The notes beneath the pieces are model-generated. The model worked only from the letters and a program-made list of their open reading frames with translations. It did not search any database and was not told where the DNA came from. Both the position numbers and the translations under genes were made by a program. A DNA stretch of 64,000 bases, from assembly GCA_036971475.1 (NCBI GenBank), contig JBAIZL010000002.1:14262868-14326867 (forward strand), written 5' to 3'. Each line of letters begins with the position of its first letter. The first letter of the stretch is position 1. Shown in pieces: positions 38,563 to 51,450 of this stretch. This DNA comes from Prosapia bicincta. Lineage: Eukaryota > Arthropoda > Insecta > Hemiptera > Cercopidae.

Positions 38563-40189
38563 GGACTATCTATGTCGTTACTAAGGACTATCTATGTCGT
38601 TGCTAAGGACTATCTATGTCGTTACTAAGGACGATCTATGTCGTTACTAAGGACTATCGATGTCGTTACTAAGGACTATCTATGTCGTTGCTAAGGACTA
38701 TCTATGTCGTTACTAAGGACTATCTATGTCGTTGCTAAGGACTATCTATGTCTTTGCTAAGGACTATCTATGTCGTTGCTAAGGACTATCTATGTCGTTG
38801 TTAAGGACTATGTATGTCGTTGCTAAGGACTATCTATGTCGTTACTAAGGACTATCTATGTCGTTACTAAGAACTATCAATGGCGTTTCTAAGGACTATC
38901 TATGTCGTTACTAAGGACTATCTACGTCGTTGCTAAGGACTATCTATGTCGTTACTAAGGACTATCTATGTCGTTACTAAGGACTATCTATGTCGTTGCT
39001 AAGGACTATCTATGTCGTTACTAAGGACTATCTATGTCGTTGCTAAGGACTATCTATGTCGTTACTAAGGACTATCTATGTCGTTGCTAAGGACTATCTA
39101 TGTCGTTACTAAAGACTATCTATGTCGTTGCTAAGGACTATCTATGTCGTTACTAAAGACTATCTATGTCGTTGCTAAGGACTATCTATGCCGTTACTAA
39201 GGACTACCGATGACGTTACTAAGGACTTTCTCTGTCGTTACTAAAGACTATCTATGTCGTTGCTATGGGCTATCAATGTCGTTACTAAGGACTATCTATG
39301 TCGTTATTAAGGACAATCGATATCGTTACTGAAGTTTATCGATGTCGTTACTAAGGACTTTCTCTGGCGTTACTAAGGAATATCTATATCTTTACTAAGG
39401 AATATCTTTTTCGATACGAAGTTATATTATTTGGCGTTACTAAGGACTAACTATGTCGTTACTAAGGACTATCTATGTCGTTACTATGGGCTTTCTCTGG
39501 CGTTACTAAGGAATATCCATGTCGTTACTAATAACTATCTATGTCGTTACTAAGGACTATCGATGTCGTTACTAAGGACTTTATCTAGCGTTACTAAGGA
39601 CTAATTATGTCGTAACTATGGACTATCAATGTCGTTACTAAGGACTATCTATGTCGTTACTAAGGCCTATCTATGTCGATACTAAGGACTTTCTCTGGCG
39701 TTACTAAGGACTTTCTCTGGCGTTACTGAGGAATATCTATGTCGTTTCTAAGAACTATCTATGCCGTTACTAAGGACTATCGATGACGTTACTAAGGACT
39801 TTCTCTGGCGTTACTAAGGACGATCTATGTCGTTACAAAGGACTATCGATGTCGTTACTAAGGACTTTCTGTGTCGTTACTAAAGACTATCTATGTCGTT
39901 GCTAAGGACTATCTATGTCGTTTCTAAGAACTATCTATGCCGTTACTAAGGACTATCTATGTCGTTATTAAGGACAATCGATATCGTTACTGAAGTTTAT
40001 CGATGTCGTTACTAAGGACTTTCTCTGGCGTTACTAAGGAATATCTATATCGTTACTAAGGAATATCTTTTTCGATACGAAGGATATTATTTGGCGTTAC
40101 TAAGGACTAACTATGTCGTTACTAAGGACTATCTATGTCGTTACTAAGGGCTTTCTCTGGCGTTACTAAGGAATATCCATGTCGTTACT
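38563..40189. repeat. 1,717-bp unit, third occurrence
   Basis: Matches the 1,717-bp unit near the window start at offset 35,508 (1,614 monomers): AACTATCAATGGCG at 38,872 against 3,364, and TCGATACGAA at 39,411 against 3,903. The first 190 bp or so are dimers that continue the large duplication. It contains a long divergent block with the +1 monomer pair. A private change near 39,870 reads CTTTCTGTGTCG in place of CTTTCTCTGTCG. Confidence 0.82.
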
Positions 40190-40225
40190 AAGAACTATCT
40201 ATGCCGTTACTAAGGACTATCTATG
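39200..40225. repeat. Long divergent A-type block, copy 3
   Basis: Same order as the blocks at 1,975 and 3,692, with TCGATACGAA at 39,411 (+1 form) and 40,072 (normal form), 661 bp apart. Confidence 0.85.
39404..39448. repeat. 45-bp monomer pair with 1-bp insertion, copy 3
   Basis: The CGAAGTTATATTATTTGGCG form, shared with 2,179, 3,896 and 41,121. Confidence 0.85.
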
Positions 40226-40770
40226 TCGTTGCTAAGGACTATCGATGACGTTACTAAGGACTTTCTCTGTCGTTACTAAAGACTATCTATGTCGTTGCTA
40301 AGGAATATCTATGTCGTTACTAAGGACTATCTATGTCGTTGCTAAGGACTGTCTATGTCGTTACTAAGGACTATCTATGTCGTTGCTAAGGACTATCTAT
40401 GTAGTTGTTAAGGACTATCTATGTCGTTGCTAAGGACTATCTATGTCGTTGCTAAGGACTATCTATGTCTTTGCTAAGGACTATCTATGTCGTTGCTAAG
40501 GACTATCTATGTCGTTTCTAAGGACTATCTATGCCGTTACTAAGGACTATCTATGTCGTTGCTAAGGACTATCGATGACGTTACTAAGGACTTTCTCTGT
40601 CGTTACTAAAGACTATCTATGTCGTTGCTAAGGAATATCTATGTCGTTACTAAGGACTATCTATGTCGTTGCTAAGGACTGTCTATGTCGTTACTAAGGA
40701 CTATCTATGTCGTTGCTAAGGACTATCTATGTAGTTGTTAAGGACTATCTATGTCGTTGCTAAGGACTAT
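40190..40770. repeat. 330-bp (15-monomer) tandem duplication
   Basis: TATCGATGACG at 40,243 and again at 40,573, each followed by ACTTTCTCTGTCG, CTAAAGAC, GGAATATC, ACTGTCTATG and TAGTTGTTAAGG. The two runs are joined by a short bridge carrying GTCTTTGC and GTTTCTAAGG (about 40,460-40,520). I did not find this doubling near the window start, so it is specific to this locus. Confidence 0.82.
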
Positions 40771-40916
40771 CTATGTCGTTACTAAGGACTATCTATGTCG
40801 TTGCTAAGGACTATCTATGTCGTTACTAAAGACTATCTATGTCGTTGCTAAGGACTATCTATGTCGTTACTAAAGACTATCTATGTCGTTGCTAAGGACT
40901 ATCTATGCCGTTACTA

Positions 40917-41942
40917 AGGACTACCGATGACGTTACTAAGGACTTTCTCTGTCGTTACTAAAGACTATCTATGTCGTTGCTATGGGCTATCAATGTCGTT
41001 ACTAAGGACTATCTATGTCGTTATTAAGGACAATCGATATCGTTACTGAAGTTTATCGATGTCGTTACTAAGGACTTTCTCTGGCGTTACTAAGGAATAT
41101 CTATATCTTTACTAAGGAATATCTTTTTCGATACGAAGTTATATTATTTGGCGTTACTAAGGACTAACTATGTCGTTACTAAGGACTATCTATGTCGTTA
41201 CTATGGGCTTTCTCTGGCGTTACTAAGGAATATCCATGTCGTTACTAATAACTATCTATGTCGTTACTAAGGACTATCGATGTCGTTACTAAGGACTTTA
41301 TCTAGCGTTACTAAGGACTAATTATGTCGTAACTATGGACTATCAATGTCGTTACTAAGGACTATCTATGTCGTTACTAAGGCCTATCTATGTCGATACT
41401 AAGGACTTTCTCTGGCGTTACTAAGGACTTTCTCTGGCGTTACTGAGGAATATCTATGTCGTTTCTAAGAACTATCTATGCCGTTACTAAGGACTATCGA
41501 TGACGTTACTAAGGACTTTCTCTGGCGTTACTAAGGACGATCTATGTCGTTACAAAGGACTATCGATGTCGTTACTAAGGACTTTCTCTGTCGTTACTAA
41601 AGACTATCTATGTCGTTGCTAAGGACTATCTATGTCGTTTCTAAGAACTATCTATGCCGTTACTAAGGACTATCTATGTCGTTATTAAGGACAATCGATA
41701 TCGTTACTGAAGTTTATCGATGTCGTTACTAAGGACTTTCTCTGGCGTTACTAAGGAATATCTATATCGTTACTAAGGAATATCTTTTTCGATACGAAGG
41801 ATATTATTTGGCGTTACTAAGGACTAACTATGTCGTTACTAAGGACTATCTATGTCGTTACTAAGGGCTTTCTCTGGCGTTACTAAGGAATATCCATGTC
41901 GTTACTAAGAACTATCTATGCCGTTACTAAGGACTATCTATG
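40917..41942. repeat. Long divergent A-type block, copy 4
   Basis: TCGATACGAA at 41,128 (+1 form) and 41,789 (normal form), 1,717 bp after copy 3. It is preceded by the same ACCGATGACG marker (40,923) as at 39,206. Confidence 0.85.
41121..41165. repeat. 45-bp monomer pair with 1-bp insertion, copy 4
   Basis: Fourth occurrence of the +1 monomer pair. Confidence 0.85.
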
Positions 41943-44900
41943 TCGTTGCTAAGGACTATCGATGACGTTACTAAGGACTTTCTCTGTCGTTACTAAAGAC
42001 TATCTATGTCGTTGCTAAGGAATATCTATGTCGTTACTAAGGACTATCTATGTCGTTGCTAAGGACTGTCTATGTCGTTACTAAGGACTATCTATGTCGT
42101 TGCTAAGGACTATCTATGTAGTTGTTAAGGACTATCTATGTCGTTGCTAAAGACTATCTATGTCGTTACTAAGGACTATCTATGTCGTTACTAAGGACTA
42201 TCTATGTCGTTGCTAAGGACTATCTATGTCGTTGCTAAGTACTATCTATGTCGTTGCTAAGGACTATCTATGTCGTTGCTAAGGACTATCTATGTCGTTA
42301 CTAATGACTATCTATGTCGTTGCTAAGGACTATCTATGTCGTTGCTAAGGACTCTCTATGTCGTTACTAAGGACTATCTATGTCGTTGCTAAGGACTATC
42401 TATGTCGTTATTAAGGACTATCTATGTCGTTGCTAAGGACTATCTATGTCGTTACTAAAGAATATCTATGTCGTTGCTAAGGACTATCTATGTCGTTACT
42501 AAGGACTATCTATGTCGTTGCTAAGGACTATCTATGTCGTTGCTAAGGACTATCTATGTCGATGCTAAGGACTATCTATGTCGTTACTAAAGACTATCTA
42601 TGTCGTTGCTAAGGACTATCTATGTCGATGCTAAGGACTATCTATGTCGTTGCTAGGGACTATCTATGTCTTTACTAAGGACGATCTATGTCGTTACTAA
42701 GGACTATCGATGTCGTTACTAAGGACTTTCTCTGTCGTTACTAAAGACTATCTATGTCGTTGCTAAGGACTATCTATGTCGTTGCTAAGGTTTATCTATG
42801 TCGTTGCTAAGGACTATCTATGTCGTTACTAAGGACAATCTATGTCGTTGCTAAGGACTATCTATGTCGTTACTAAGGACTATCTATGTCGTTGCTAAGG
42901 ACTATCTATGTCGTTTCTAAGGTCTATCTATGTCGTTGCTAAGGACTATCTATGTCGTTACTAAACATTATCTATGTCATTGTTAAGGACTATGTATGTC
43001 GTTGCTAAGGACTATCTATGTCGTTACTAAGGACTATCTATGTCGTTGCTAAGGACTATCTATGTCGTTACTAAGGACTATCTATGTCGTTTCTAAGGAC
43101 TATCTATGCCGTTACTAAGGACTATCTATGTCGTTGCTAAGGACTATCGATGACGTTACTAAGGACTTTCTCTGTCGTTACTAAAGACTATCTATGTCGT
43201 TGCTAAGGAATATCTATGTCGTTACTAAGGACTATCTATGTCGTTGCTAAGGACTGTCTATGTCGTTACTAAGGACTATCTATGTCGTTGCTAAGGACTA
43301 TCTATGTAGTTGTTAAGGACTATCTATGTCGTTGCTAAGGACTATCTATGTCGTTACTAAGGACTATCTATGTCGTTACTAAGGACTATCTATGTCGCTG
43401 CTAAGGACTATCTATGTCGTTGCTAAGTACTATCTATGTCGTTGCTAAGGACTATCTATGTCGTTACTCAGGACTATCTATGTCGTTACTAATGACTATC
43501 TATGTCGTTGCTAAGGACTATCTATGTCGTTGCTAAGGACTCTCTATGTCGTTACTAAGGACTATCTATGTCGTTGCTAAGGACTATCTATGTCGTTACT
43601 AAGGACTATCTATGTCGTTGCTAAGGACTATCTATGTCGTTACTAAAGACTATCTCTGTCGTTGCTAAAGACTATCTATGTCGTTACTAAGGACTATCTA
43701 TGTCGTTGCTAAGGACTATCTATGTCGTTGCTAAGGACTATCTATGTCGATGCTAAGGACTATCTATGTCGTTACTAAAGACTATCTATGTCGTTGCTAA
43801 GGACTATCTATGTCGTTACTAAGGACTATCTATGTCGTTGCAAAGGACTATTTATGTCGTTGCTAAGGAATATCTATGTCGTTACTAAAGACTATCTATG
43901 TCGTTGCTAAGGACTATCTATGTCGTTGCTAAGGTTTATCTATGTCGTTGCTAAGGACTATCTATGTCGTTACTAAGGACTATCTATGTCGTTGCTAAGG
44001 ACTATCTATGTCGTTACTAAGGACTATCTATGTCGTTACTAAGGACTATCTATGTCGTTGCTAAGGACTATCTATGTCGTTACTAAAGACTATCTATGTC
44101 GTTTCTAAGGACTATCTATGCCGTTACTAAGGACTATCTATGTCGTTGCTAAGGACTATCTATGTCGTTACTAAGGACTATCTATGTCGTTGCTAAGGAC
44201 TATCTATGTCGTTACTAAGGACTATCTATGTCGTTGCTAAGGACTATCTATGTCGTTACTAAGGACGATCTATGTCGTTACTAAGGACTATCGATGTCGT
44301 TACTAAGGACTATCTATGTCGTTGCTAAGGACTATCTATGTCGTTACTAAGGACTATCTATGTCGTTGCTAAGGACTATCTATGTCTTTGCTAAGGACTA
44401 TCTATGTCGTTGCTAAGGACTATCTATGTCGTTGTTAAGGACTATGTATGTCGTTGCTAAGGACTATCTATGTCGTTACTAAGGACTATCTATGTCGTTA
44501 CTAAGAACTATCTATGTCGTTGGTAAGGACTATCTATGTCGTTGCTAAGTACTATCTATGTCGTTGCTAAAGACTATCTATGTCGTTACTCAGGACTATC
44601 TATGTCGTTACTAATGACTATCTATGTCGTTGCTAAGGACTATCTATGTCGTTGCTAAGGACTCTCTATGTCGTTACTAAGGACTATCTATGTCGTTGCT
44701 AAGGACTATCTATGTCGTTACTAAGGACTATCTATGTCGTTGCTAAGGACTATCTATGTCGTTACTAAAGACTATCTATGTCGTTGCTAAGGACTATCTA
44801 TGTCGTTACTCAGGACTATCTATGTCGTTACTAATGACTACCTATGTCGTTGCTAAGGACTATCTATGTCGTTGCTAAGGACTCTCTATGTCGTTACTAA

Positions 44901-46547
44901 GGACTATCTATGTCGTTGCTAAGGACTATCTATGTCGTTACTAAGGACTATCTATGTCGTTGCTAAGGACTATCTATGTCGTTACTAAAGACTATCTATG
45001 TCGTTACTAAGGACTATCTATGTCGTTGCTAAGGACTATCTATGTCGTTGCTAAGGACTACCTATGTCGATGCTAAGGACTATCTATGTCGTTACTAAAG
45101 ACTATCTATGTCGTTGCTAAGGACTATCTATGTCGATGCTAAGGACTATCTATGTCGTTGCTAAGGACTATCTATGTCTTTACTAAGGACGATCTGTGTC
45201 GTTACTAAGGACTATCGATGTCGTTACTAAGGACTTTCTCTGTCGTTACTAAAGACTATCTATGTCGTTGCTAAGGACTATCTATGTCGTTGCTAAGGTT
45301 TATCTATGTCGTTGCTAAGGACTATCTATGTCGTTACTAAGAACTATCTATGTCGTTGCTAAGGACTATCTATGTCGTTACTAAGGACTATCCATGTCGT
45401 TGCTAAGGACTATCTATGTCGTTACTAAGGTCTATCTATGTCGTTGCTAAGGACTATCTATGTCGTTACTAAACACTATCTATGTCGTTGCTAAGGACTA
45501 TCTATGTCGTTGCTAAGGACTATCTATGTCGTTACTAAGGACTATCTATGTCGTTGCTAAGGACTATCTATGTCGTTACTAAGGACTATCTATGTCGTTT
45601 CTAAGGACTATCTATGCCGTTACTAAGGACTATCTATGTCGTTGCTAAGGACTATCGATGACGTTACTAAGGACTTTCTCTGTCGTTACTAAAGACTATC
45701 TATGTCGTTGCTAAGGAATATCTATGTCGTTACTAAGGACTATCTATGTCGTTGCTAAGGACTGTCTATGTCGTTACTAAGGACTATCTATGTCGTTGCT
45801 AAGGACTATCTATGTAGTTGTTAAGGACTATCTATGTCGTTGCTAAGGACTATCTATGTCGTTACTAAGGACTATCTATGTCGTTACTAAGGACTATCTA
45901 TGTCGTTGCTAAGGACTATCTATGTCGTTGCTAAGTACTATCTATGTCGTTGCTAAGGACTATCTATGTCGTTACTCAGGACTATCTATGTCGTTACTAA
46001 TGACTATCTATGTCGTTGCTAAGGACTATCTATGTCGTTGCTAAGGACTATCTATGTCGTTACTAAGGACTATCTATGTCGTTGCTAAGGACTATCTATG
46101 TCGTTACTAAAGACTATCTCTGTCGTTGCTAAAGACTATCTATGTCGTTACTAAGGACTATCTATGTCGTTGCTAAGGACTATCTATGTCGTTGCTAAGG
46201 ACTATCTATGTCGATGCTAAGGACTATCTATGTCGTTACTAAAGACTATCTATGTCGTTGCTAAGGACTATCTATGTCGTTACTAAGGACTATCTATGTC
46301 GTTGCAAAGGACTATTTATGTCGTTGCTAAGGAATATCTATGTCGTTACTAAAGACTATCTATGTCGTTGCTAAGGACTATCTATGTCGTTGCTAAGGTT
46401 TATCTATGTCGTTGCTAAGGACTATCTATGTCGTTACTAAGGACTATCTATGTCGTTGCTAAGGACTATCTATGTCGTTACTAAGGACTATCTATGTCGT
46501 TACTAAGGACTATCTATGTCGTTGCTAAGGACTATCTATGTCGTTGC
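41620..46547. repeat. 4,928-bp higher-order unit, copy 1
   Basis: 224-monomer unit. Offset 4,928 links TTCTAAGAAC at 41,639/46,567, TATCGATGACG at 41,960/46,888, 43,148/48,076 and 45,656/50,584, and TCGATACGAA at 41,789/46,717. Near 46,040-46,115 this copy lacks two monomers and the GACTCTCTATG marker, so past that point the offset is 4,972. Its 5' part also matches about 4.4-5.75 kb at offset 37,225. Private changes include CTAAAGAATATC near 42,450. Confidence 0.85.
42960..43005. repeat. Possible gene-conversion patch
   Basis: After AAACATTATC, this copy reads GTCATTGTTAAGG then ACTATGTATG, whereas the same place in other copies (about 13,470, 26,360, 47,900) has two plain G-type monomers. 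TGTTAAGG followed by TATGTATG is otherwise a marker of a different part of the unit (for example 38,810 or 44,440). Monomer count is unchanged, which fits a short conversion tract. GTCATTG also loses the CpG. Confidence 0.6.
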
Positions 46548-49500
46548 TAAGGACTATCTATGTCGTTTCTAAGAACTATCTATGCCGTTACTAAGGACTA
46601 TCTATGTCGTTATTAAGGACAATCGATATCGTTACTGAAGTTTATCGATGTCGTTACTAAGGACTTTCTCTGGCGTTACTAAGGAATATCTATATCGTTA
46701 CTAAGGAATATCTTTTTCGATACGAAGGATATTATTTGGCGTTACTAAGGACTAACTATGTCGTTACTAAGGACTATCTATGTCGTTACTAAGGGCTTTC
46801 TCTGGCGTTACTAAGGAATATCCATGTCGTTACTAAGAACTATCTATGCCGTTACTAAGGACTATCTATGTCGTTGCTAAGGACTATCGATGACGTTACT
46901 AAGGACTTTCTCTGTCGTTACTAAAGACTATCTATGTAGTTGCTAAGGAATATCTATGTCGTTACTAAGGACTATCTATGTCGTTGCTAAGGACTGTCTA
47001 TGTCGTTACTAAGGACTATCTATGTCGTTGCTAAGGACTATCTATGTAGTTGTTAAGGACTATCTATGTCGTTGCTAAGGACTATCTATGTCGTTACTAA
47101 GGACTATCTATGTCGTTACTAAGGACTATCTATGTCGTTGCTAAGGACTATCTATGTCGTTGCTAAGTACTATCTATGTCGTTGCTAAGGACTATCTATG
47201 TCGTTGCTAAGGACTATCTATGTCGTTACTAATGACTATCTATGTCGTTGCTAAGGACTATCTATGTCGTTGCTAAGGACTCTCTATGTCGTTACTAAGG
47301 ACTATCTATGTCGTTGCTAAGGACTATCTATGTCGTTATTAAGGACTATCTATGTCGTTGCTAAGGACTATCTATGTCGTTACTAAAGACTATCTATGTC
47401 GTTGCTAAGGACTATCTATGTCGTTACTAAGGACTATCTATGTCGTTGCTAAGGACTATCTATGTCGTTGCTAAGGACTATCTATGTCGATGCTAAGGAC
47501 TATCTATGTCGTTACTAAAGACTATCTATGTCGTTGCTAAGGACTATCTATGTCGATGCTAAGGACTATCTATGTCGTTGCTAGGGACTATCTATGTCTT
47601 TACTAAGGACGATCTATGTCGTTACTAAGGACTATCGATGTCGTTACTAAGGACTTTCTCTGTCGTTACTAAAGACTATCTATGTCGTTGCTAAGGACTA
47701 TCTATGTCGTTGCTAAGGTTTATCTATGTCGTTGCTAAGGACTATCTATGTCGTTACTAAGGACTATCTATGTCGTTGCTAAGGACTATCTATGTCGTTA
47801 CTAAGGACTATCTATGTCGTTGCTAAGGACTATCTATGTCGTTTCTAAGGTCTATCTATGTCGTTGCTAAAGACTATCTATGTCGTTACTAAACATTATC
47901 TATGTCGTTGCTAAGGACTATCTATGTCGTTGCTAAGGACTATCTATGTCGTTACTAAGGACTATCTATGTCGTTGCTAAGGACTATCTATGTCGTTACT
48001 AAGGACTATCTATGTCGTTTCTAAGGACTATCTATGCCGTTACTAAGGACTATCTATGTCGTTGCTAAGGACTATCGATGACGTTACTAAGGACTTTCTC
48101 TGTCGTTACTAAAGACTATCTATGTCGTTGCTAAGGAATATCTATGTCGTTACTAAGGACTATCTATGTCGTTGCTAAGGACTGTCTATGTCGTTACTAA
48201 GGACTATCTATGTCGTTGCTAAGGACTATCTATGTAGTTGTTAAGGACTATCTATGTCGTTGCTAAGGACTATCTATGTCGTTACTAAGGACTATCTATG
48301 TCGTTACTAAGGACTATCTATGTCGCTGCTAAGGACTATCTATGTCGTTGCTAAGTACTATCTATGTCGTTGCTAAGGACTATCTATGTCGTTACTCAGG
48401 ACTATCTATGTCGTTACTAATGACTATCTATGTCGTTGCTAAGGACTATCTATGTCGTTGCTAAGGACTCTCTATGTCGTTACTAAGGACTATCTATGTC
48501 GTTGCTAAGGACTATCTATGTCGTTACTAAGGACTATCTATGTCGTTGCTAAGGACTATCTATGTCGTTACTAAAGACTATCTCTGTCGTTGCTAAAGAC
48601 TATCTATGTCGTTACTAAGGACTATCTATGTCGTTGCTAAGGACTATCTATGTCGTTGCTAAGGACTATCTATGTCGATGCTAAGGACTATCTATGTCGT
48701 TACTAAAGACTATCTATGTCGTTGCTAAGGACTATCTATGTCGTTACTAAGGACTATCTATGTCGTTGCAAAGGACTATTTATGTCGTTGCTAAGGAATA
48801 TCTATGTCGTTACTAAAGACTATCTATGTCGTTGCTAAGGACTATCTATGTCGTTGCTAAGGTTTATCTATGTCGTTGCTAAGGACTATCTATGTCGTTA
48901 CTAAGGACTATCTATGTCGTTGCTAAGGACTATCTATGTCGTTACTAAGGACTATCTATGTCGTTACTAAGGACTATCTATGTCGTTGCTAAGGACTATC
49001 TATGTCGTTACTAAAGACTATCTATGTCGTTTCTAAGGACTATCTATGCCGTTACTAAGGACTATCTATGTCGTTGCTAAGGACTATCTATGTCGTTACT
49101 AAGGACTATCTATGTCGTTGCTAAGGACTATCTATGTCGTTACTAAGGACTATCTATGTCGTTGCTAAGGACTATCTATGTCGTTACTAAGGACGATCTA
49201 TGTCGTTACTAAGGACTATCGATGTCGTTACTAAGGACTATCTATGTCGTTGCTAAGGACTATCTATGTCGTTACTAAGGACTATCTATGTCGTTGCTAA
49301 GGACTATCTATGTCTTTGCTAAGGACTATCTATGTCGTTGCTAAGGACTATCTATGTCGTTGTTAAGGACTATGTATGTCGTTGCTAAGGACTATCTATG
49401 TCGTTACTAAGGACTATCTATGTCGTTACTAAGAACTATCTATGTCGTTGGTAAGGACTATCTATGTCGTTGCTAAGTACTATCTATGTCGTTGCTAAGG

Positions 49501-51450
49501 ACTATCTATGTCGTTACTCAGGACTATCTATGTCGTTACTAATGACTATCTATGTCGTTGCTAAGGACTATCTATGTCGTTGCTAAGGACTCTCTATGTC
49601 GTTACTAAGGACTATCTATGTCGTTGCTAAGGACTATCTATGTCGTTACTAAGGACTATCTATGTCGTTGCTAAGGACTATCTATGTCGTTACTAAAGAC
49701 TATCTATGTCGTTGCTAAGGACTATCTATGTCGTTACTCAGGACTATCTATGTCGTTACTAATGACTACCTATGTCGTTGCTAAGGACTATCTATGTCGT
49801 TGCTAAGGACTCTCTATGTCGTTACTAAGGACTATCTATGTCGTTGCTAAGGACTATCTATGTCGTTACTAAGGACTATCTATGTCGTTGCTAAGGACTA
49901 TCTATGTCGTTACTAAAGACTATCTATGTCGTTACTAAGGACTATCTATGTCGTTGCTAAGGACTATCTATGTCGTTGCTAAGGACTACCTATGTCGATG
50001 CTAAGGACTATCTATGTCGTTACTAAAGACTATCTATGTCGTTGCTAAGGACTATCTATGTCGATGCTAAGGACTATCTATGTCGTTGCTAAGGACTATC
50101 TATGTCTTTACTAAGGACGATCTGTGTCGTTACTAAGGACTATCGATGTCGTTACTAAGGACTTTCTCTGTCGTTACTAAAGACTATCTATGTCGTTGCT
50201 AAGGACTATCTATGTCGTTGCTAAGGTTTATCTATGTCGTTGCTAAGGACTATCTATGTCGTTACTAAGGACTATCTATGTCGTTGCTAAGGACTATCTA
50301 TGTCGTTACTAAGGACTATCCATGTCGTTGCTAAGGACTATCTATGTCGTTACTAAGGTCTATCTATGTCGTTGCTAAGGACTATCTATGTCGTTACTAA
50401 ACACTATCTATGTCGTTGCTAAGGACTATCTATGTCGTTGCTAAGGACTATCTATGTCGTTACTAAGGACTATCTATGTCGTTGCTAAGGACTATCTATG
50501 TCGTTACTAAGGACTATCTATGTCGTTTCTAAGGACTATCTATGCCGTTACTAAGGACTATCTATGTCGTTGCTAAGGACTATCGATGACGTTACTAAGG
50601 ACTTTCTCTGTCGTTACTAAAGACTATCTATGTCGTTGCTAAGGAATATCTATGTCGTTACTAAGGACTATCTATGTCGTTGCTAAGGACTGTCTATGTC
50701 GTTACTAAGGACTATCTATGTCGTTGCTAAGGACTATCTATGTAGTTGTTAAGGACTATCTATGTCGTTGCTAAGGACTATCTATGTCGTTACTAAGGAC
50801 TATCTATGTCGTTACTAAGGACTATCTATGTCGTTGCTAAGGACTATCTATGTCGTTGCTAAGTACTATCTATGTCGTTGCTAAGGACTATCTATGTCGT
50901 TACTCAGGACTATCTATGTCGTTACTAATGACTATCTATGTCGTTGCTAAGGACTATCTACGTCGTTGCTAAGGACTCTCTATGTCGTTACTAAGGACTA
51001 TCTATGTCGTTGCTAAGGACTATCTATGTCGTTACTAAGGACTATCTATGTCGTTGCTAAGGACTATCTATGTCGTTACTAAAGACTATCTCTGTCGTTG
51101 CTAAAGACTATCTATGTCGTTACTAAGGACTATCTATGTCGTTGCTAAGGACTATCTATGTCGTTGCTAAGGACTATCTATGTCGATGCTAAGGACTATC
51201 TATGTCGTTACTAAAGACTATCTATGTCGTTGCTAAGGACTATCTATGTCGTTACTAAGGACTATCTATGTCGTTGCAAAGGACTATTTATGTCGTTGCT
51301 AAGGAATATCTATGTCGTTACTAAAGACTATCTATGTCGTTGCTAAGGACTATCTATGTCGTTGCTAAGGTTTATCTATGTCGTTGCTAAGGACTATCTA
51401 TGTCGTTACTAAGGACTATCTATGTCGTTGCTAAGGACTATCTATGTCGT
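46548..51450. repeat. 4.93-kb higher-order unit, copy 2
   Basis: Second copy of the 4,928-bp unit, with the short divergent block at its start. It departs from copy 1 near 51,450, where CTAATGAC replaces the A-type monomers that lead into the next divergent block in copy 1. Private variants include GTAGTTGCTAAGG near 46,937. Confidence 0.82.
46567..46886. repeat. Short divergent A-type block 6
   Basis: Standard short divergent block, with TCGATACGAA at 46,717 and the closing TATCGATGACG marker at 46,888. Confidence 0.88.

Larger units (their letters stand above)
4921..39199. repeat. 44-bp dimer-dominated part of the array
   Basis: Monomers with GTTAC and GTTGC at positions 11-14 (A or G at position 13) largely alternate, giving a 44-bp period over the 22-bp one. 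Runs such as AC-GC-AC-GC are broken at fixed places by AC-AC or GC-GC pairs, and those breaks recur in the same places in each higher-order copy. Embedded diagnostic variants include CTAAAGAC, CTCAGG, CTAATGAC, CTAAGTAC, GACTCTCTATG, ACTGTCTATG, TAGTTGTTAAGG, GTCGATGC, AAGGTTTATC and TATCGATGACG. Short divergent blocks with mostly A-type monomers interrupt it and are listed separately. The dimer pattern also occurs outside this interval. Confidence 0.9.
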
